Shown here in pieces: positions 10,275 to 19,082 of a stretch of DNA of 34,198 bases. Source of the DNA: Stutzerimonas kirkiae (GTDB lineage Bacteria > Pseudomonadota > Gammaproteobacteria > Pseudomonadales > Pseudomonadaceae). The notes under the pieces were generated by a model that ran no database searches, was not told the DNA's origin, and worked only from the letters and a program-made list of their open reading frames with translations. The stretch is taken from NCBI RefSeq assembly GCF_004327335.1, contig NZ_QJUO01000041.1:1-34198 (forward strand), in the 5' to 3' direction. A program made the translations under genes and the position numbers. Position 1 is the stretch's first letter, and every line of letters starts with the position of its first letter.

Positions 10275-11107
10275 TATAGCTTCGTCAACCGCAGCATATG
10301 CACCCGGCGACTGTCGGCGCTGAGGACGCGGAAGCGGAAACCGTCGATCTCGGTGATTTCGTTGCGCTTGGGCAGATGGCCGAAGGCACCCATCACTAGC
10401 CCGGCGACGGTTTCGAACTGGTTGTCGGGGAAGTCGCTCTCGAAGAATTCGTTGAAACTGCCGATAGGCGTCAGCGCCTTGACCAGGAAATCGCCGCTGG
10501 GCAGGGGGCGGATATAACTGTCCTCTTCGACATCGTGCTCGTCCTCGATATCGCCGACGATCTGTTCCAGTACGTCCTCGATGGTCACCAGGCCCGCCAC
10601 GCCGCCATATTCGTCGATGACGATGGCCATATGGTTATGGTTGGCGCGGAACTCGCGTAGCAGCACGTTGAGTCGCTTGGATTCGGGCACGAAGGTGGCG
10701 GGGCGCAGCAACTGGCGCAGGTCGAATGCGTGGTGGCGGTCGCGCAGGATCAGTGGCAGCAGGTCCTTGGCCAGCAGTACGCCGACGATATCGTCCAGGC
10801 TTTCGCCGATCACCGGGTAGCGGGAGTGGGCCGCGGCGATGATTTCCGGGAGGAATTCCTCGGGCGTCTGCCCGGCGCGGATGGTCATGACCTGGGAGCG
10901 CGGCACCATGATGTCGCGTACCTGCAGGTCGGCTACCTGGATGGCGCCCTCGACGATGGCCAGGGCCTCGTTGTCGAGCAGGTCGTTCTGGTGCGCGCCG
11001 CGCAGTATTTCCAGAAGGTCCTGGCGGTTCTTCGGTTCATGGGAAAAAGCCTTGGTGATGTTTTCCAGCCAGGACTTTTTCCCGCTGCTCGATCGATCTT
11101 CGCTCAT
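10274..11107 (-). CDS. corC: CorC/YbeX-type CBS-domain protein (HlyC/CorC family)
   Basis: 277 residues from ATG 11105-11107. The order is: basic N-terminus (SGKKSWLENITKAFSHEPKN); the 'NDLLDNEALAIVEGAIQVAD' linker; two CBS domains (about 65-195) opening with VRDIMVPRSQVMTI and including SRYPVIGESLDDIVGVLLAKD and DEYGGVAGLVTIEDVLEQIV; and the CorC_HlyC C-terminal domain (NQFETVAGLVMGAFGHLPKR). The family name refers to magnesium/cobalt efflux; YbeX in E. coli has also been linked to ribosome maturation, which suits the YbeZ/YbeY neighbours. There are no membrane helices, so it should be cytoplasmic or associated with a partner. It starts 40 bp after ybeY stops. Its TAG stop coincides with the edge of the heptamer array. 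Confidence 0.94.
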   Translation of the reverse strand: MSEDRSSSGKKSWLENITKAFSHEPKNRQDLLEILRGAHQNDLLDNEALAIVEGAIQVADLQVRDIMVPRSQVMTIRAGQTPEEFLPEIIAAAHSRYPVIGESLDDIVGVLLAKDLLPLILRDRHHAFDLRQLLRPATFVPESKRLNVLLREFRANHNHMAIVIDEYGGVAGLVTIEDVLEQIVGDIEDEHDVEEDSYIRPLPSGDFLVKALTPIGSFNEFFESDFPDNQFETVAGLVMGAFGHLPKRNEITEIDGFRFRVLSADSRRVHMLRLTKL

Positions 11108-11147
11108 GTCTCTGACTCAAGAGTCCCTGTGTGTAGGCCCTGTCGGG

Positions 11148-11603
11148 CTATTCGGCCGCGTAGGGGTCGGGATGACCCAGTTCGGCCAGCAGTTGGCGTT
11201 CCAGATTTTCCATTTCCTCGGCCTCGTCTTCTTCGATGTGGTCGTAGCCGAGCAGGTGCAGGCAACCGTGGATCACCAGGTGCGCCCAGTGCGCCGCAAG
11301 AACCTTGCCATGTTCGGCGGCCTCGCGTTCGACCACCGGGACGCAGATCACCATGTCGCCGAGCAGCGGAATGTCCAGGTATTCGTCCGGCACCTCGGCG
11401 GGGAAGGAGAGGACATTGGTCGCATAGTCCTTGTGCCGCCAGTTGTTATTCAGCTCGCGGCCTTCCTCTTCGTCGACCAGGCGGATGGTCAGCTCGGAGT
11501 CGGCGCTGCGCTGGCGCAGGGCCAGCGTGCACCAGGCCTGGAAATCGCTTGCGGCGGGCACATGGCCCGTCGAGGCGTTCTGCAGGTCGAGTTCAATCCG
11601 CAC
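11148..11603 (-). CDS. ybeY: Endoribonuclease YbeY, 16S rRNA maturation and ribosome quality control
   Basis: 151 residues with a GTG start at 11601-11603, supported by GGGAGA five bases upstream and by the family N-terminus [10 protein letters not shown]. The zinc-binding H-x3-H-x5-H motif is present as [11 protein letters not shown], with His112, His116 and His122; the conserved Arg/Asn stretch [18 protein letters not shown] is also present. YbeY is a metal-dependent RNase involved in 3'-end processing of 16S rRNA and in 70S quality control. The start overlaps the 3' end of ybeZ by 11 bp, so translation is probably coupled. Length is normal (E. coli 155). Confidence 0.96.
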   Translation of the reverse strand: MRIELDLQNASTGHVPAASDFQAWCTLALRQRSADSELTIRLVDEEEGRELNNNWRHKDYATNVLSFPAEVPDEYLDIPLLGDMVICVPVVEREAAEHGKVLAAHWAHLVIHGCLHLLGYDHIEEDEAEEMENLERQLLAELGHPDPYAAE

Positions 11604-12597
11604 CGCTGTCTCCCGCCTTGCGGCCGACGGAACCCTGGCGGCTCTCGAAGCGTTCGTAGGCCTCGACGATACGCTGCACCAGCGGGTGGCGCACCACGTC
11701 CTTGGGCTGGAAGTGGGTGAAGCTGATGCCGTTGACCTTGTCCAGCACCTCGATGACGTGCGCCAAGCCGGACTTGGTGCCGCGGGGCAGGTCGACCTGG
11801 GTGATGTCGCCGGTGATCACCGCCGTCGAGCCGAAGCCGATACGGGTGAGGAACATCTTCATCTGTTCCTGGGTGGTGTTCTGGCTTTCGTCGAGGATGA
11901 TGAAGCTGTTGTTCAGCGTGCGCCCGCGCATATAGGCCAGCGGCGCGATCTCGATCACCTGCTTCTCGATCAGGCGGGCCACCTGCTCGAAACCGAGCAT
12001 TTCATACAGGGCGTCGTACAGCGGGCGCAGGTAGGGGTCGATCTTCTGTGCCAGATCACCGGGCAGGAAACCCAGCTTCTCGCCCGCCTCGACCGCCGGG
12101 CGCACCAGAAGGATGCGCCGGACCTGCTCGCGTTCCAGCGCGTCCACCGCGCAGGCCACGGCCAGGTAGGTCTTGCCGGTGCCGGCGGGGCCGACGCCGA
12201 AGTTGATGTCGTTCTCCAGGATCGCCTTGACGTAGCGCTGCTGGTTGGCCCCGCGCGGGGTGATGCTGCCCTTGCGCGTACGCAGGCTGACCAGAGGGTT
12301 GCCGCCGCCTGCACCCAGCTCCTCCATGGCGGACTCCTGCAGGTACAGGTGCACGGTGTCGGGCGACAGTTCCGCGCCCTTGGCCTCGCGGTACAGGCGC
12401 CGCAGCAGTTTTTCCGCGGCATGCGCCACTTCCGGTGCGCCGAGCAGCTCGAACTGGTTGCCGCGATTGCGGATTTCCAGGTCCAGGCGCTGCTCGATCA
12501 GGCGCAGGTTCTCGTCGAACTGGCCGCAGAGATTGGCGAAACGATTGGCTTCGAAGGGTTCAAGGGTAAAGCGATGGGGTTCTATGGGGGCGTTCAA
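11593..12597 (-). CDS. ybeZ: PhoH-like ATPase YbeZ
   Basis: I place the start at TTG 12595-12597, giving 334 residues beginning (M)[19 protein letters not shown], which is where family similarity begins. The frame stays open upstream to 12714, but that part lies in a repeat element and looks non-coding. Walker A is GPAGTGKT at 136-143 and Walker [11 protein letters not shown] has the acidic pair at 236-237. The PhoH domain ([20 protein letters not shown] through [17 protein letters not shown]) is intact. YbeZ is an ATPase that works with YbeY in rRNA processing; RNA helicase activity has been proposed. The Shine-Dalgarno match before the TTG is weak (AAAAG), so the exact start carries some doubt. 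Confidence 0.92.
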   Translation of the reverse strand: MNAPIEPHRFTLEPFEANRFANLCGQFDENLRLIEQRLDLEIRNRGNQFELLGAPEVAHAAEKLLRRLYREAKGAELSPDTVHLYLQESAMEELGAGGGNPLVSLRTRKGSITPRGANQQRYVKAILENDINFGVGPAGTGKTYLAVACAVDALEREQVRRILLVRPAVEAGEKLGFLPGDLAQKIDPYLRPLYDALYEMLGFEQVARLIEKQVIEIAPLAYMRGRTLNNSFIILDESQNTTQEQMKMFLTRIGFGSTAVITGDITQVDLPRGTKSGLAHVIEVLDKVNGISFTHFQPKDVVRHPLVQRIVEAYERFESRQGSVGRKAGDSGAD

Positions 12598-12660
12598 GAG
12601 CTTTTGTTTGACCGTGACCAGAAGGATGGGGGGAGGATAGCGCCAGGAGGGCAAAGCGGA

Positions 12661-12794
12661 AAGGGCGATAAAAGCCGAAGAGAGCGCTGGAGGCTGGCCG
12701 ATAAAAGGCGACAAGAGCGCCAGAGGCTGGAAAGCCGAACGAAGAGCAGAAAAATCCTGTCCAGCCTCCAGCCTCCAGCCTCCAGCCTCCAGCT
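12661..12794. repeat. Palindromic dispersed repeat, copy 5, with a duplicated left arm and four heptamers
   Basis: Two successive left arms are visible: CGATAAAAGCCGAAGAGAGC then GCTGGAGGCTGG (12666-12697), and CCGATAAAAGGCGACAAGAG then CGCCAGAGGCTGG (12698-12730). The right arm is CTGTCCAGCC followed by heptamers, four full TCCAGCC units (12760-12787) and a partial one that runs into the miaB TAG stop (12793-12795). It separates miaB from ybeZ. Confidence 0.85.
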
Positions 12795-14121
12795 AGTCCA
12801 GCAGCGTTCCGCGCAGCGAATGCGGCAGGGCGTCATCGATATGCACGCCGACGAACTGGCCGATCAGCAACGGGTTGCTGCTGCGGAAGTTGACGATGCG
12901 GTTGTGTTCGGTACGGCCCTGCAGCATGCCCGGGTCCTTCTTCGAATAGTCGCTGACCAGGATGCGCTGGGTGGTGCCGACCAGGCGGCGGCTGTTCTCG
13001 AAGCCCTGCTGGTTGATGCGCTGTTGCAGGATCGACAGGCGCTGCTTCTTCACCTCGTCCGGGGTGTCGTCCGCCAGGTCCGAGGCCGGGGTGCCGGGGC
13101 GCGGGCTGTAGATGAAGGAAAACGAGAAGTCGAAGCCGACATCCTGGATCAGCTTCATGGTCTGCTCGAAGTCCTTATCGGTCTCGCCGGGGAAGCCGAC
13201 GATGAAGTCGGAACTGATCATGATGTCCGGCACCGCCGCCTTCAGCTTGCGGATGCGCGACTTGTATTCCAGCGCGGTGTGGTTGCGCTTCATCGCCGCA
13301 AGAATGCGGTCGGAGCCGGACTGCACCGGCAGGTGCAGGTATTTCACCAGCTCCGGTACCTCGGCGTGGGCCTGGATCAGCGCGTCGGAAAACTCCAGCG
13401 GATGCGAGGTGGTGTAGCGGATCCGGTCGATGCCGTCGACTTCGGCGATCACGCGGATCAGTTCGGCCAGGTCGGCGATGCCTCCGTCGTGGGTGGCACC
13501 ACGGTAGCCGTTGACGTTCTGGCCGAGCAGGGTGACTTCGCGCACGCCGTTTTCCGCCAGGTGAATGACCTCGGCCAGCACGTCGTCGAACGGGCGGCTG
13601 ACTTCCTCGCCACGGGTGTAGGGCACCACGCAGAAGCTGCAGTACTTGCTGCAGCCTTCCATGACCGAGACGAAGGCGCTGGGGCCGTCGATACGCGGCT
13701 CCGGCAGGTGGTCGAATTTTTCGATCTCCGGGAAGGAAATATCCACCTGAGGGGTTTTCGTGATACGCGCCGCATCGATCATTTCCGGCAGGCGGTGCAG
13801 GGTCTGTGGGCCGAACACCACATCGACATAGGGCGCGCGGTCGCGGATCGCCGCGCCTTCCTGGCTGGCCACGCAGCCGCCGACGCCGATCACCAGTTGC
13901 GGATTCTCCAGCTTCAGCTCGCGCCAGCGGCCCAGTTGCGAGAAGACCTTTTCCTGGGCTTTTTCGCGGATCGAACAGGTATTGAGCAGGATCACGTCGG
14001 CTTCCGCCGGGTTGTCGGTTATCTCCAGGGGCTGCTGCTCGCCCAGCAGGTCGACCATGCGCGAGCTGTCGTACTCGTTCATCTGGCAGCCGTGGGTTTC
14101 GATGTAAAGCTTGCGGGTCAT
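12793..14121 (-). CDS. miaB: tRNA-2-methylthio-N6-isopentenyladenosine synthase
   Basis: 442 residues from ATG 14119-14121 ([20 protein letters not shown]). The frame is open further upstream, but the family starts here. The N-terminal UPF0004 domain has the auxiliary cluster cysteines Cys12 (HGCQMN), Cys49 (LLNTCSIRE) and Cys83 (GVGGCVAS). The radical-SAM CxxxCxxC is Cys157, Cys161, Cys164 in [19 protein letters not shown]-terminal TRAM-like region ends [18 protein letters not shown]. It adds the methylthio group to i6A37 of tRNAs reading U-starting codons, using two 4Fe-4S clusters. It is the first gene of the minus-strand chain leading to ybeZ. The TAG stop is fused to a repeat array. Confidence 0.96.
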   Translation of the reverse strand: MTRKLYIETHGCQMNEYDSSRMVDLLGEQQPLEITDNPAEADVILLNTCSIREKAQEKVFSQLGRWRELKLENPQLVIGVGGCVASQEGAAIRDRAPYVDVVFGPQTLHRLPEMIDAARITKTPQVDISFPEIEKFDHLPEPRIDGPSAFVSVMEGCSKYCSFCVVPYTRGEEVSRPFDDVLAEVIHLAENGVREVTLLGQNVNGYRGATHDGGIADLAELIRVIAEVDGIDRIRYTTSHPLEFSDALIQAHAEVPELVKYLHLPVQSGSDRILAAMKRNHTALEYKSRIRKLKAAVPDIMISSDFIVGFPGETDKDFEQTMKLIQDVGFDFSFSFIYSPRPGTPASDLADDTPDEVKKQRLSILQQRINQQGFENSRRLVGTTQRILVSDYSKKDPGMLQGRTEHNRIVNFRSSNPLLIGQFVGVHIDDALPHSLRGTLLD

Positions 14122-14199
14122 GTGACGGGGCCGGCGTTGTGCAAAAAATGACCGCGAATTATATGCGGCAATGGTGCGGCCGGCTACCAGGGGCGCAAG

Positions 14200-14303
14200 G
14201 TGCTTCGATAAAGGCGCTGCAGGCTGGAAAGCTCGACGAAAAACACCGGTTGCCACGCTCTTTCGTTCAGCCTCCAGTCTCCAGCGCTCTTTCCGGCTCT
14301 TTG
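14200..14303. repeat. Palindromic dispersed repeat, copy 6
   Basis: TTCGATAAAGGCGCTGCAGG from 14204, then CTGGAAAGCT, GACGAAAA, the loop CACCGGTTGCCACGC, and the right arm TTTCGTTCAGCCTCCAGTCT then CCAGCGCTCTTTCCGGCTCT. Over about 73 bases it is close to copy 7 (20626-20699), including the same loop. The outer terminal repeats of copy 7 are mostly decayed here. It lies upstream of miaB. Confidence 0.82.
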
Positions 14304-14374
14304 CAGTGCAATGCACATTCCCCGCACAAGGTCCGGTTCAGGCCAGCCGCTGCCGGGCTATCCGAAGGCCGCTA

Positions 14375-14851
14375 TCAGGAAGGGGAGGCCCGGATCAGGG
14401 CCGCCTGGCCCAGGCGTTCGCCGTGTTCATCCTCCACTTCCCAGATCACGCCATCGTGGACCTGGAACAGCCGGCCCGACCTGGCTATGCGGATTCCCGC
14501 ATAGCCGTAGGCAATACCCCGGGTCCGCACTTCATCGAGAATCCGCTGACGCTCGGGTTGCTGCTCATCCGCTGCGCTCAGCCGGGATGGCAGGCGCATG
14601 AACTCTTCACGGGAGTATTCGAAGATGCGCAGTGCACTGGCATTGGCATAGATGAAGCGAGGATCGTCCTGGCCGTTGTGGGCCAGCAGGCCGAACGGGG
14701 CCCGCTGGTGGATCCACGCATGGCTGGCCTCCACGCCTTCGCTCTGTGCTATCTCCGGGCACAGCTCCGCACCGAGTGTCCGGCCAGTGCGGCGCTGGTA
14801 GGCGGCATCGAGCAATTGCAGCAGGGTAGCTGTAGAACATTCATTGGCCAT
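14375..14851 (-). CDS. MEKHLA-domain (PAS-like) protein
   Basis: 158 residues from ATG 14849-14851, with GGAG seven bases upstream; the frame upstream of this ATG overlaps the preceding gene in another phase and is not used. Characteristic MEKHLA-domain blocks are HQRAPFGLLAHNGQDDPRFI, YANASALRIFEYSREEFMRL, PSRLSAADEQQPERQRIL, and GYAGIRIARSGRLFQVHDGV then IWEV. The domain has a PAS-like fold; in plants it closes HD-ZIP III regulators, and in bacteria it occurs as a small stand-alone protein of unknown role, plausibly a ligand or redox sensor. It begins 19 bp after the stop of the ThDP-enzyme gene, with its ribosome site in that gap, so both are almost certainly one operon. No signal peptide or membrane segment is seen. 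Confidence 0.85.
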   Translation of the reverse strand: MANECSTATLLQLLDAAYQRRTGRTLGAELCPEIAQSEGVEASHAWIHQRAPFGLLAHNGQDDPRFIYANASALRIFEYSREEFMRLPSRLSAADEQQPERQRILDEVRTRGIAYGYAGIRIARSGRLFQVHDGVIWEVEDEHGERLGQAALIRASPS

Positions 14852-14870
14852 GGTTGCGCTCCAACCGGAT

Positions 14871-16607
14871 TCAGAGGTTCCGGGCTCGTGGGTTGAGGCC
14901 GACGACCTGCTGCGCGTCCACCGGGATCCTGACCAGGATGGAGCGCCCGGGCTCCTGGCGGCTCTGTGCGAAGAGGTGGTCCAGGTTGTCCAGGTCCGGT
15001 GCCAGATCGAAGCTTTTCCAGCCGCAGGCGCGCGCCATGGCGCAGAAATCCATGGAGGGCAGGTGGGTATGGTAACGGGGCTCTTCCAGGTCGGGGATGA
15101 TGACGGGCAAGCCCTGCTCGACGATGCCGTAGCAGCCATTGTCCAGCACGAACAGCAGTATGCCGAGGTTGCTGGCTTCGCTCAGGTTGCCTGCGAACAG
15201 GCGGAAACAGCCGTCACCGGTGAACGCGACCACCAGGCTTGCCGGTGCGGCGACCTTGGCGCCAATGGCCAGGCCCAGGGCGTTGCCCATCGCGGAACCG
15301 CGGTAGAGGGAAAAGAAGCGCGCCTTCGGGTTGGGCCGCTGGGTGACGTACTGGCGGTCCTTGTAGGACAGGCAGACATCGTCGAAACCCAGGGTACCTG
15401 CTGGCCAGCGCTGATCCAGGGCTTCGAACAACTGGACGATATCCACGTGCCCGGGCCTGGGCCTGTCGCGGTGGCCCTGGTTGAGGCTGGCGGGTGCCGG
15501 GGCCATGCGCTGGTTGCGTGGTGGCTGGTGTACGAAATGTTCGACCAGTGCCGCCAGAACTTCCTCCAGGGGGGCGACGAGTTGATGATAGGTCTCGCCG
15601 GCGCGGTGCTGGAAGCTTCCGTCGATCTGCCCATAGCCATCGGTAAGGGCTGTCAGGACGAACAGGTTGCCGGCGGCGTAGGGCGCCAGGTTGACCGTGT
15701 ATTCGTCCGGGCAGGCACCAAGCACCAGCAGCACGTCCTGCTCGCCCAGGCTCTGCCAGTGCTGCGTGGCCGCGTCGTTGCCACCGAAGCCGATGTAGCC
15801 GTAGCCATAGGCGTTGTCGCGGGCGATGCCATTGCTGCCGTTGATGCTCCACACTGCCGCCGCGCCCAACTGTTCGCAGAGCTTGCTGGTCAGTTCGGGC
15901 GCGCCTGTGCAGCGGGCCAGCTCTTCACCGGCGAGCAGGGTGACGCGGCGCCCCTCGATATGCCGGGCGAATGCCTTGACGAATTCGCCTACGGGCGGCA
16001 GCGGGTGTTCGTGTTGCCGAGGTGCCGGTCGATGTGCCGCCGCCGGCTGGGATAGTGCGTCGTGCACCAGTACCAGTGCCACTGGCTTGTGTTGCGCCAG
16101 TTGTTCCCGTGCTTGTGCCAGTCGCTCTCCGAGGGTGGCAGGGTCGTCGAGTACGAAAACGCCTGAGGGCAGTTCCGCGCGCAGTTGCGCCACGATATTG
16201 CTGCCGTGCGCCGAGGTGTCCTGCAGCGGGCACAGGCCTTCGCAGGCGGGCGCCGAAATGGGTACCAGATAGACCGCCGGAATATCGTGGAGCTTGGCAT
16301 CGCTCAGCCCGCAGGCCAGCAGTTTGGTCGCCGCCCCCGTGGTGGCGACGCAGGCGCCTATTTCACCGGTTGCCAGGTAGCTGCCGAGTGGAACGAAGCC
16401 CGCACTGTATTCGCCGAGGGAGAAGAAGCGTGGGCCGTGGTTGCCTTCACCGTGGGTGTGTGGCTGGCCGGCATGCGGGGCAAGGTATTTCAGGAAGTGG
16501 ATGACACCTCCGCCAGTGACGCCGCTGCACAGGGAGATATTCGCCTGTTTCAGCATGTCGATAAGCAATGCGTAGCCGCTGCCGTTTTCCGGGATTGCAT
16601 GGTTCAT
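14871..16607 (-). CDS. ThDP-dependent enzyme, acetolactate synthase/pyruvate oxidase superfamily, substrate unknown
   Basis: 578 residues from ATG 16605-16607, chosen because AGGAAG stands six bases upstream; 19 in-frame codons further up are unlikely to be translated. The N-terminal PYR domain has LIDMLKQANISLCSGVTGGG and SLGEYSAGFVPLGSYLATGE, where Glu66 aligns with the conserved glutamate that activates thiamine diphosphate, followed by ACVATTGAATKLLACGLSDA. A central domain spans ~200-340. The C-terminal PP domain has the ThDP/Mg motif GDG at 464-466 with Asn490 (LDNGCYGIVEQG). All three ThDP-enzyme regions are thus intact, so a decarboxylase or carboligase activity is likely. The N-terminal segments diverge from true acetolactate synthase, sulfopyruvate decarboxylase and benzoylformate decarboxylase, so I do not name a substrate. 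Its operon partner is the MEKHLA-domain protein. Confidence 0.85.
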   Translation of the reverse strand: MNHAIPENGSGYALLIDMLKQANISLCSGVTGGGVIHFLKYLAPHAGQPHTHGEGNHGPRFFSLGEYSAGFVPLGSYLATGEIGACVATTGAATKLLACGLSDAKLHDIPAVYLVPISAPACEGLCPLQDTSAHGSNIVAQLRAELPSGVFVLDDPATLGERLAQAREQLAQHKPVALVLVHDALSQPAAAHRPAPRQHEHPLPPVGEFVKAFARHIEGRRVTLLAGEELARCTGAPELTSKLCEQLGAAAVWSINGSNGIARDNAYGYGYIGFGGNDAATQHWQSLGEQDVLLVLGACPDEYTVNLAPYAAGNLFVLTALTDGYGQIDGSFQHRAGETYHQLVAPLEEVLAALVEHFVHQPPRNQRMAPAPASLNQGHRDRPRPGHVDIVQLFEALDQRWPAGTLGFDDVCLSYKDRQYVTQRPNPKARFFSLYRGSAMGNALGLAIGAKVAAPASLVVAFTGDGCFRLFAGNLSEASNLGILLFVLDNGCYGIVEQGLPVIIPDLEEPRYHTHLPSMDFCAMARACGWKSFDLAPDLDNLDHLFAQSRQEPGRSILVRIPVDAQQVVGLNPRARNL

Positions 16608-17075
16608 GGGTTGCTTCCTGCAGTTTTGATTGACGAATGAAGTCTTCGACGAGCCCTGCGTCATGCAAGGAGGCAGTATGGTTCTTATGGGGGATTATTG
16701 TTTTGATCTATGTGTGAGGCGCTTTTCGAAATACTTTAATACGTGTCGTCGTCTGTCAAGGCGGACTTCTGCATGAGTGCCGGGAGGCCTTGTAACAAGG
16801 GTTCTGGCGGTGCCAGGTATCGTGTGGAACGGGCGGGTTCCAAGATGTTTGCGTATGTTGGAGGGAAACTTGCGGTTTGGTAAGGAAATATTGCGGGAGT
16901 TATATGCAGGGTATTGAAAGTTGCTTGGTAATGGCGCTTGTGCAACTCAATATAACTATGTGGTTAGTTATAAATGATTATATCCGTGGTGTGCATGTCT
17001 GAATCTCGTGCCCTTGGCAGGCAATAGAGAACGGGGCCGAAGATGACTTCGCCCATGGGCGACCCATCGCGCCCG
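16608..17075. other. AT-richer 468-bp non-coding region upstream of the ThDP-enzyme operon
   Basis: The stretch, especially 16680-16760 and 16850-16990, is clearly less GC-rich than its neighbours, as expected for a promoter region or recently acquired DNA. It must hold the promoter of the ThDP-enzyme operon (minus strand). On the plus strand a 32-codon frame (16678-16776) has an excellent AAGGAGG Shine-Dalgarno but no recognisable family. On the minus strand a 69-codon frame (16736-16945) has no supporting features. CGCCCATGGGCG at 17050-17061 is a perfect 12-base palindrome close to the stop of the Sel1 gene. I see no convincing terminator or transposon end. Confidence 0.5.
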
Positions 17076-17597
17076 TCAGTCCGCGACTTGCAGGTCCAGC
17101 AGGTAGTTACGGAATACCTGGCCAAGTACCTGGGTGGCGATTTCCAGCTCGTCGCGGCGCATCTGGGTGGATACCCGGTCGGCGGTGTCCAGTGCGCTTT
17201 CGTCGCCGTTGACCGCGGCCATTTTCAGCACGATATAGGCTTGCACGTTGCTGGCCGGAACGCCTTCGCCACGGAAGAACATCACGCCCAGGCGGTGCTG
17301 TGCGAGTGCATGGCCATGCAGCGAGGCCTGTTCGAACCATTTCAGCGCCTTGGCCAGGTCGCGCGGGGCGCGGCGCCCGTCATGGTAGAACTCGCCCAGT
17401 TCGAAGGCGGCCTGCAGGTCGCCGCCGAGGGCCGCCTGTTCGCACAGGCGCAGGGCGTCGGGCAATGCCGGCGGCTCGAGATCCAGTACGCAACGGGCAT
17501 TGGCGGGCACCAGCAGGGAGTTGCCGCCTGCCAGGGCCGGAAGGGAAGAAGCGAGCAGCAGGCAACCCAGTAACAGGGGGCGCACGGTGCGGTTCAT
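17076..17597 (-). CDS. Secreted Sel1-like repeat protein
   Basis: 173 residues from ATG 17595-17597. A cleavable signal peptide MNRTVRPLLLGCLLLASSLP then ALA|GG predicts export to the periplasm. The mature part has Sel1/TPR-like helical repeats: ALRLCEQAALGGDLQAAFEL then GEFYHDGRRAPRDLAKALKW, and FEQASLHGHALAQHRLGVMF then FRGEGVPASNVQAYIVLKMA. The 'A-x-x-x-L-G-x-x-[FY]-x-x-G-x-G-V' pattern is the Sel1 consensus. Such proteins usually mediate protein-protein contacts in the envelope; no enzymatic residues are apparent. Two cysteines (Cys36 and Cys52) could form a disulfide. It lies 145 bp beyond hemL's terminator and has the same strand, so it is probably independently transcribed. Confidence 0.85.
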   Translation of the reverse strand: MNRTVRPLLLGCLLLASSLPALAGGNSLLVPANARCVLDLEPPALPDALRLCEQAALGGDLQAAFELGEFYHDGRRAPRDLAKALKWFEQASLHGHALAQHRLGVMFFRGEGVPASNVQAYIVLKMAAVNGDESALDTADRVSTQMRRDELEIATQVLGQVFRNYLLDLQVAD

Positions 17598-17702
17598 GAA
17601 TCAGGGTGCCTCTGCTGATCGGGGCGGTGGTGGAATGTATCCGTTGCTTTACATTATGGATAAGCCGCCGCCGGCTTACAAAGGCTTTGAGTGTCGCCGG
17701 AG

Positions 17703-17735
17703 AAAAAGCGGGCGAATGGCGATGCCATTGCCCGC
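17703..17735 (-). terminator. Rho-independent terminator of hemL
   Basis: On the minus strand GCGGGCAATGGC (17724-17735) pairs with GCCATTCGCCCGC (17708-17720) with one bulge and a 3-nt loop, followed by TTTTT (17703-17707). It lies 8 bases after the hemL stop codon. Confidence 0.88.
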
Positions 17736-17742
17736 CGTAGGG

Positions 17743-19026
17743 TCATTTCAGGCGCGCGAAGGCGCGTTCCGCGGCATCCAGGGTGATCTGCAGCTCCCGC
17801 TCGCCATGGGCGATGGAGGTGAAGCCGGCCTCGAAGGCGCTCGGCGCCAGGTAGACGCCACCTTCCAGCATCAGGTGGAAGAAGCGTTTGAAGCGTTCGG
17901 CATCGCTGCTCATCACGTCTTCGAAGGTGACGATAGTGTCGGCGCCGCTGAAGTAGAGGCCGAACATGCCGCCGACCTGGGTGGTCACGAACGCAATGCC
18001 GGCGGCATCGGCGCGTTCCTGCAGGCCTTGCAGCAGGCGGCTGGTGTAGTCGCTCAGCTCGTCATGGAAACCGGGGCGGCTGATCAGCTCCAGGGTGGTC
18101 AGGCCGGCGGCCATCGCCAGCGGATTACCCGAGAGGGTGCCGGCCTGGTAGACCGGCCCGAGGGGCGCGACGCATTCCATGATGGCGCGCTTGCCGCCGA
18201 AGCAGCCGACCGGCATGCCGCCGCCGATGATCTTGCCGAAGGTGGACAGGTCGGGAGTGATGCCGAAATATGCCTGGGCGCCGCCCAGGGCCACACGGAA
18301 GCCGGTCATCACTTCATCGAAGATCAGCACGATGCCGTATTCGTCGCACAGGCTGCGCAAGCCCTCGAGGAAGCCGGGCGCCGGCGGCACGCAGTTCATG
18401 TTGCCAGCCACCGGCTCGACGATGATGCACGCCACCTGCTTGCCGACTTCCGCCAGGCGCTCGCGCACGGCCGGCAGGTCGTTGTAGGGCAGGGTCAGGG
18501 TGTGCCGGGCGAAGTCGGCGGGAACGCCCGCCGAGCTGGGAACGCCCTGGGTCAGGGCGCCGGAGCCGGCCTTGACCAGCAGGCTGTCGGAGTGCCCGTG
18601 GTAGCAGCCTTCGAACTTGATGATGTCGTCGCGGCCGGTATAGCCACGCGCCAGGCGGATGGCGCTCATGGTTGCCTCGGTGCCGGAGCTGACCATGCGC
18701 ACCATTTCCATGGACGGCACCAGGCGGCAGACGCGCTCGGCCATCTCGGTTTCCATGGCGGTCGGCGCGCCATAGGACAGGCCATGCTCGAGTTGGCGGC
18801 GCACGGCATCGAGTACCTGCGGATGGCTGTGGCCAAGGATCATCGGCCCCCAGGAGCCGACATAGTCGACATAGCGCTTGTCATCCTCGTCGGTGACGTA
18901 GGCGCCTTCGGCATGCTTGAAGAACAGCGGGGTGCCGCCGACGCTGCGGAAGGCGCGTACCGGTGAGTTGACGCCGCCGGGGATATGGGCCTGGGCACTG
19001 GCGAAAAGGTTTTCTGAGCGGGACAT
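17743..19026 (-). CDS. hemL: Glutamate-1-semialdehyde 2,1-aminomutase
   Basis: 427 residues from ATG 19024-19026 ([20 protein letters not shown]); E. coli HemL is 426. It is a PLP-dependent class III aminotransferase fold enzyme converting glutamate-1-semialdehyde to 5-aminolevulinate in the C5 route to haem. The PLP lysine is Lys265 in [44 protein letters not shown] and [16 protein letters not shown] are all family hallmarks. It follows thiE with a 56-bp gap in a thiD-thiE-hemL arrangement like that of P. aeruginosa and is closed by its own terminator. GAGG before the ATG acts as ribosome site. Confidence 0.97.
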   Translation of the reverse strand: MSRSENLFASAQAHIPGGVNSPVRAFRSVGGTPLFFKHAEGAYVTDEDDKRYVDYVGSWGPMILGHSHPQVLDAVRRQLEHGLSYGAPTAMETEMAERVCRLVPSMEMVRMVSSGTEATMSAIRLARGYTGRDDIIKFEGCYHGHSDSLLVKAGSGALTQGVPSSAGVPADFARHTLTLPYNDLPAVRERLAEVGKQVACIIVEPVAGNMNCVPPAPGFLEGLRSLCDEYGIVLIFDEVMTGFRVALGGAQAYFGITPDLSTFGKIIGGGMPVGCFGGKRAIMECVAPLGPVYQAGTLSGNPLAMAAGLTTLELISRPGFHDELSDYTSRLLQGLQERADAAGIAFVTTQVGGMFGLYFSGADTIVTFEDVMSSDAERFKRFFHLMLEGGVYLAPSAFEAGFTSIAHGERELQITLDAAERAFARLK

Positions 19027-19082
19027 GGAAGACCTCGTGCAAAGACGGAAAGGGCCGGTAGCCGCTGGCTGCCGGACGGGTA

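Noticed and set aside
11431..14151. A 906-codon open frame on the plus strand
   Set aside because: Antisense shadow of ybeY, ybeZ and miaB; it also runs through the heptamer repeat.
16736..16945. 69-codon frame on the minus strand
   Set aside because: No family resemblance and no Shine-Dalgarno; it lies in the AT-richer promoter region.
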